Positions 63,868 to 64,000 of a DNA stretch of 64,000 nucleotides are shown in pieces. The notes below the pieces were generated by a model. It did not search any database. It saw only the letters and a list, made by a program, of their open reading frames with translations, and was not told where the DNA came from. The position numbers and the translations under genes were made by a program. The DNA comes from Georgfuchsia sp049276455 (lineage in GTDB: Bacteria; Pseudomonadota; Gammaproteobacteria; Burkholderiales; Rhodocyclaceae). The stretch lies in the NCBI GenBank assembly GCA_049276455.1, contig JBASWL010000227.1, positions 38,585 to 102,584 on the forward strand. The letters are read 5' to 3'. The number at the start of each line of letters is the position of its first letter. The first letter of the stretch is position 1.

Positions 63868-64000
63868 ATGACAATCAAGATCGTAATCTTAATGAAGAAG
63901 AAACCCGGCATGAGTCGCGAGGACTTTATCCAGCACTACGAAACCATTCATGCCGTCGAATTCGGCAAGAAGCTGCTGGGCCACCTGTTCGTCAAGTATG
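63868..64000 (+). CDS. EthD-domain protein, partial
   Basis: Starts with ATG at 63868 after AAGGAGAAGAG, and runs off the right edge after 44 residues. KIVILMKKKPGMSREDFIQH and YETIHAVEFGKK match the start of EthD-type dimeric alpha-beta barrel proteins, found with hydrocarbon or ether breakdown genes. Function not known from this part. Confidence 0.8.
   Translation, partial: MTIKIVILMKKKPGMSREDFIQHYETIHAVEFGKKLLGHLFVKY

Overview
The window looks like chromosomal DNA of a betaproteobacterium, probably of the Rhodocyclales/Sterolibacteriaceae type. The main argument is gene order: murA, the histidine genes, a HIT protein, tatABC, a DegS/DegQ-type protease and a Nif3-like protein follow one another as in many betaproteobacteria, preceded by an mla operon and a BolA-like gene. 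Taxonomy is inferred from order and protein character only; no rRNA or tRNA gene was seen.

Layout. 1-179: 5' end of a membrane protein. 253-15344 (minus strand): an MSHA/type IV pilus-like assembly operon headed by a sigma-54 response regulator, then AAA ATPase/SPOR (MshM), secretin lipoprotein (MshL), TPR protein, assembly ATPase (MshE), platform protein (MshG), GspL/PilM-N-like, PilO/MshJ-like and MshK-like proteins, a large prepilin-like protein with a lectin-like domain, and a pseudopilin. A MITE-like palindromic element sits between mshM and mshL. 15403-21212: mlaFEDACB, an ABC-2 exporter pair and ibaG/bolA. 21205-29723: murA and the histidine operon, visibly disturbed: hisC is inverted, a repeat mosaic and a broken ORF6N gene lie between hisD and hisC, and hisI is a pseudogene. 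29901-36987: an inserted module (multi-PAS GGDEF/EAL protein, DUF1302 barrel, DUF1329 protein) separates hisI from hisE. 37087-41161: hisE, HIT, tatABC, a HtrA-type protease, a Nif3-like protein. 41177-46538: phytochelatin-synthase-like protein, msrA, a PaaN-type dehydrogenase and sucCD.

The most interesting part is 46.8-48.7 kb. Two DUF1566 (C-type-lectin-like) genes end in near-identical 3' segments in which differing codons keep the same third base and vary only at the first two positions, the signature expected from diversity-generating retroelement (DGR) variable repeats copied from AAC/AAT template codons. Between them is the 5' part of an Avd-like DGR accessory gene. No reverse transcriptase or template repeat is present in the window. 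The first target gene also carries a TCAG x6.75 tetranucleotide repeat between its Shine-Dalgarno/GTG start and its lipoprotein signal sequence, and is one base out of frame as sequenced. This suggests a surface lipoprotein under both DGR hypermutation and slipped-strand phase variation.

48756-51442: an unknown membrane protein, a HigA-like remnant, a hicAB toxin-antitoxin pair, a TerC/YjbE-family protein and a Usp. 51584-63385: an eight-gene signalling operon (CHASE2 Ser/Thr kinase, PP2C phosphatase, double FHA protein, CHASE2 adenylate/guanylate cyclase, metallo-beta-lactamase-fold phosphodiesterase-like protein, rhodanese with a degraded cNMP-binding-like front, GAF-GspE ATPase, GAF/HD-GYP phosphodiesterase) joining protein phosphorylation, cNMP and c-di-GMP signalling. 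63421-64000: a frameshifted gene and the start of an EthD-domain protein.
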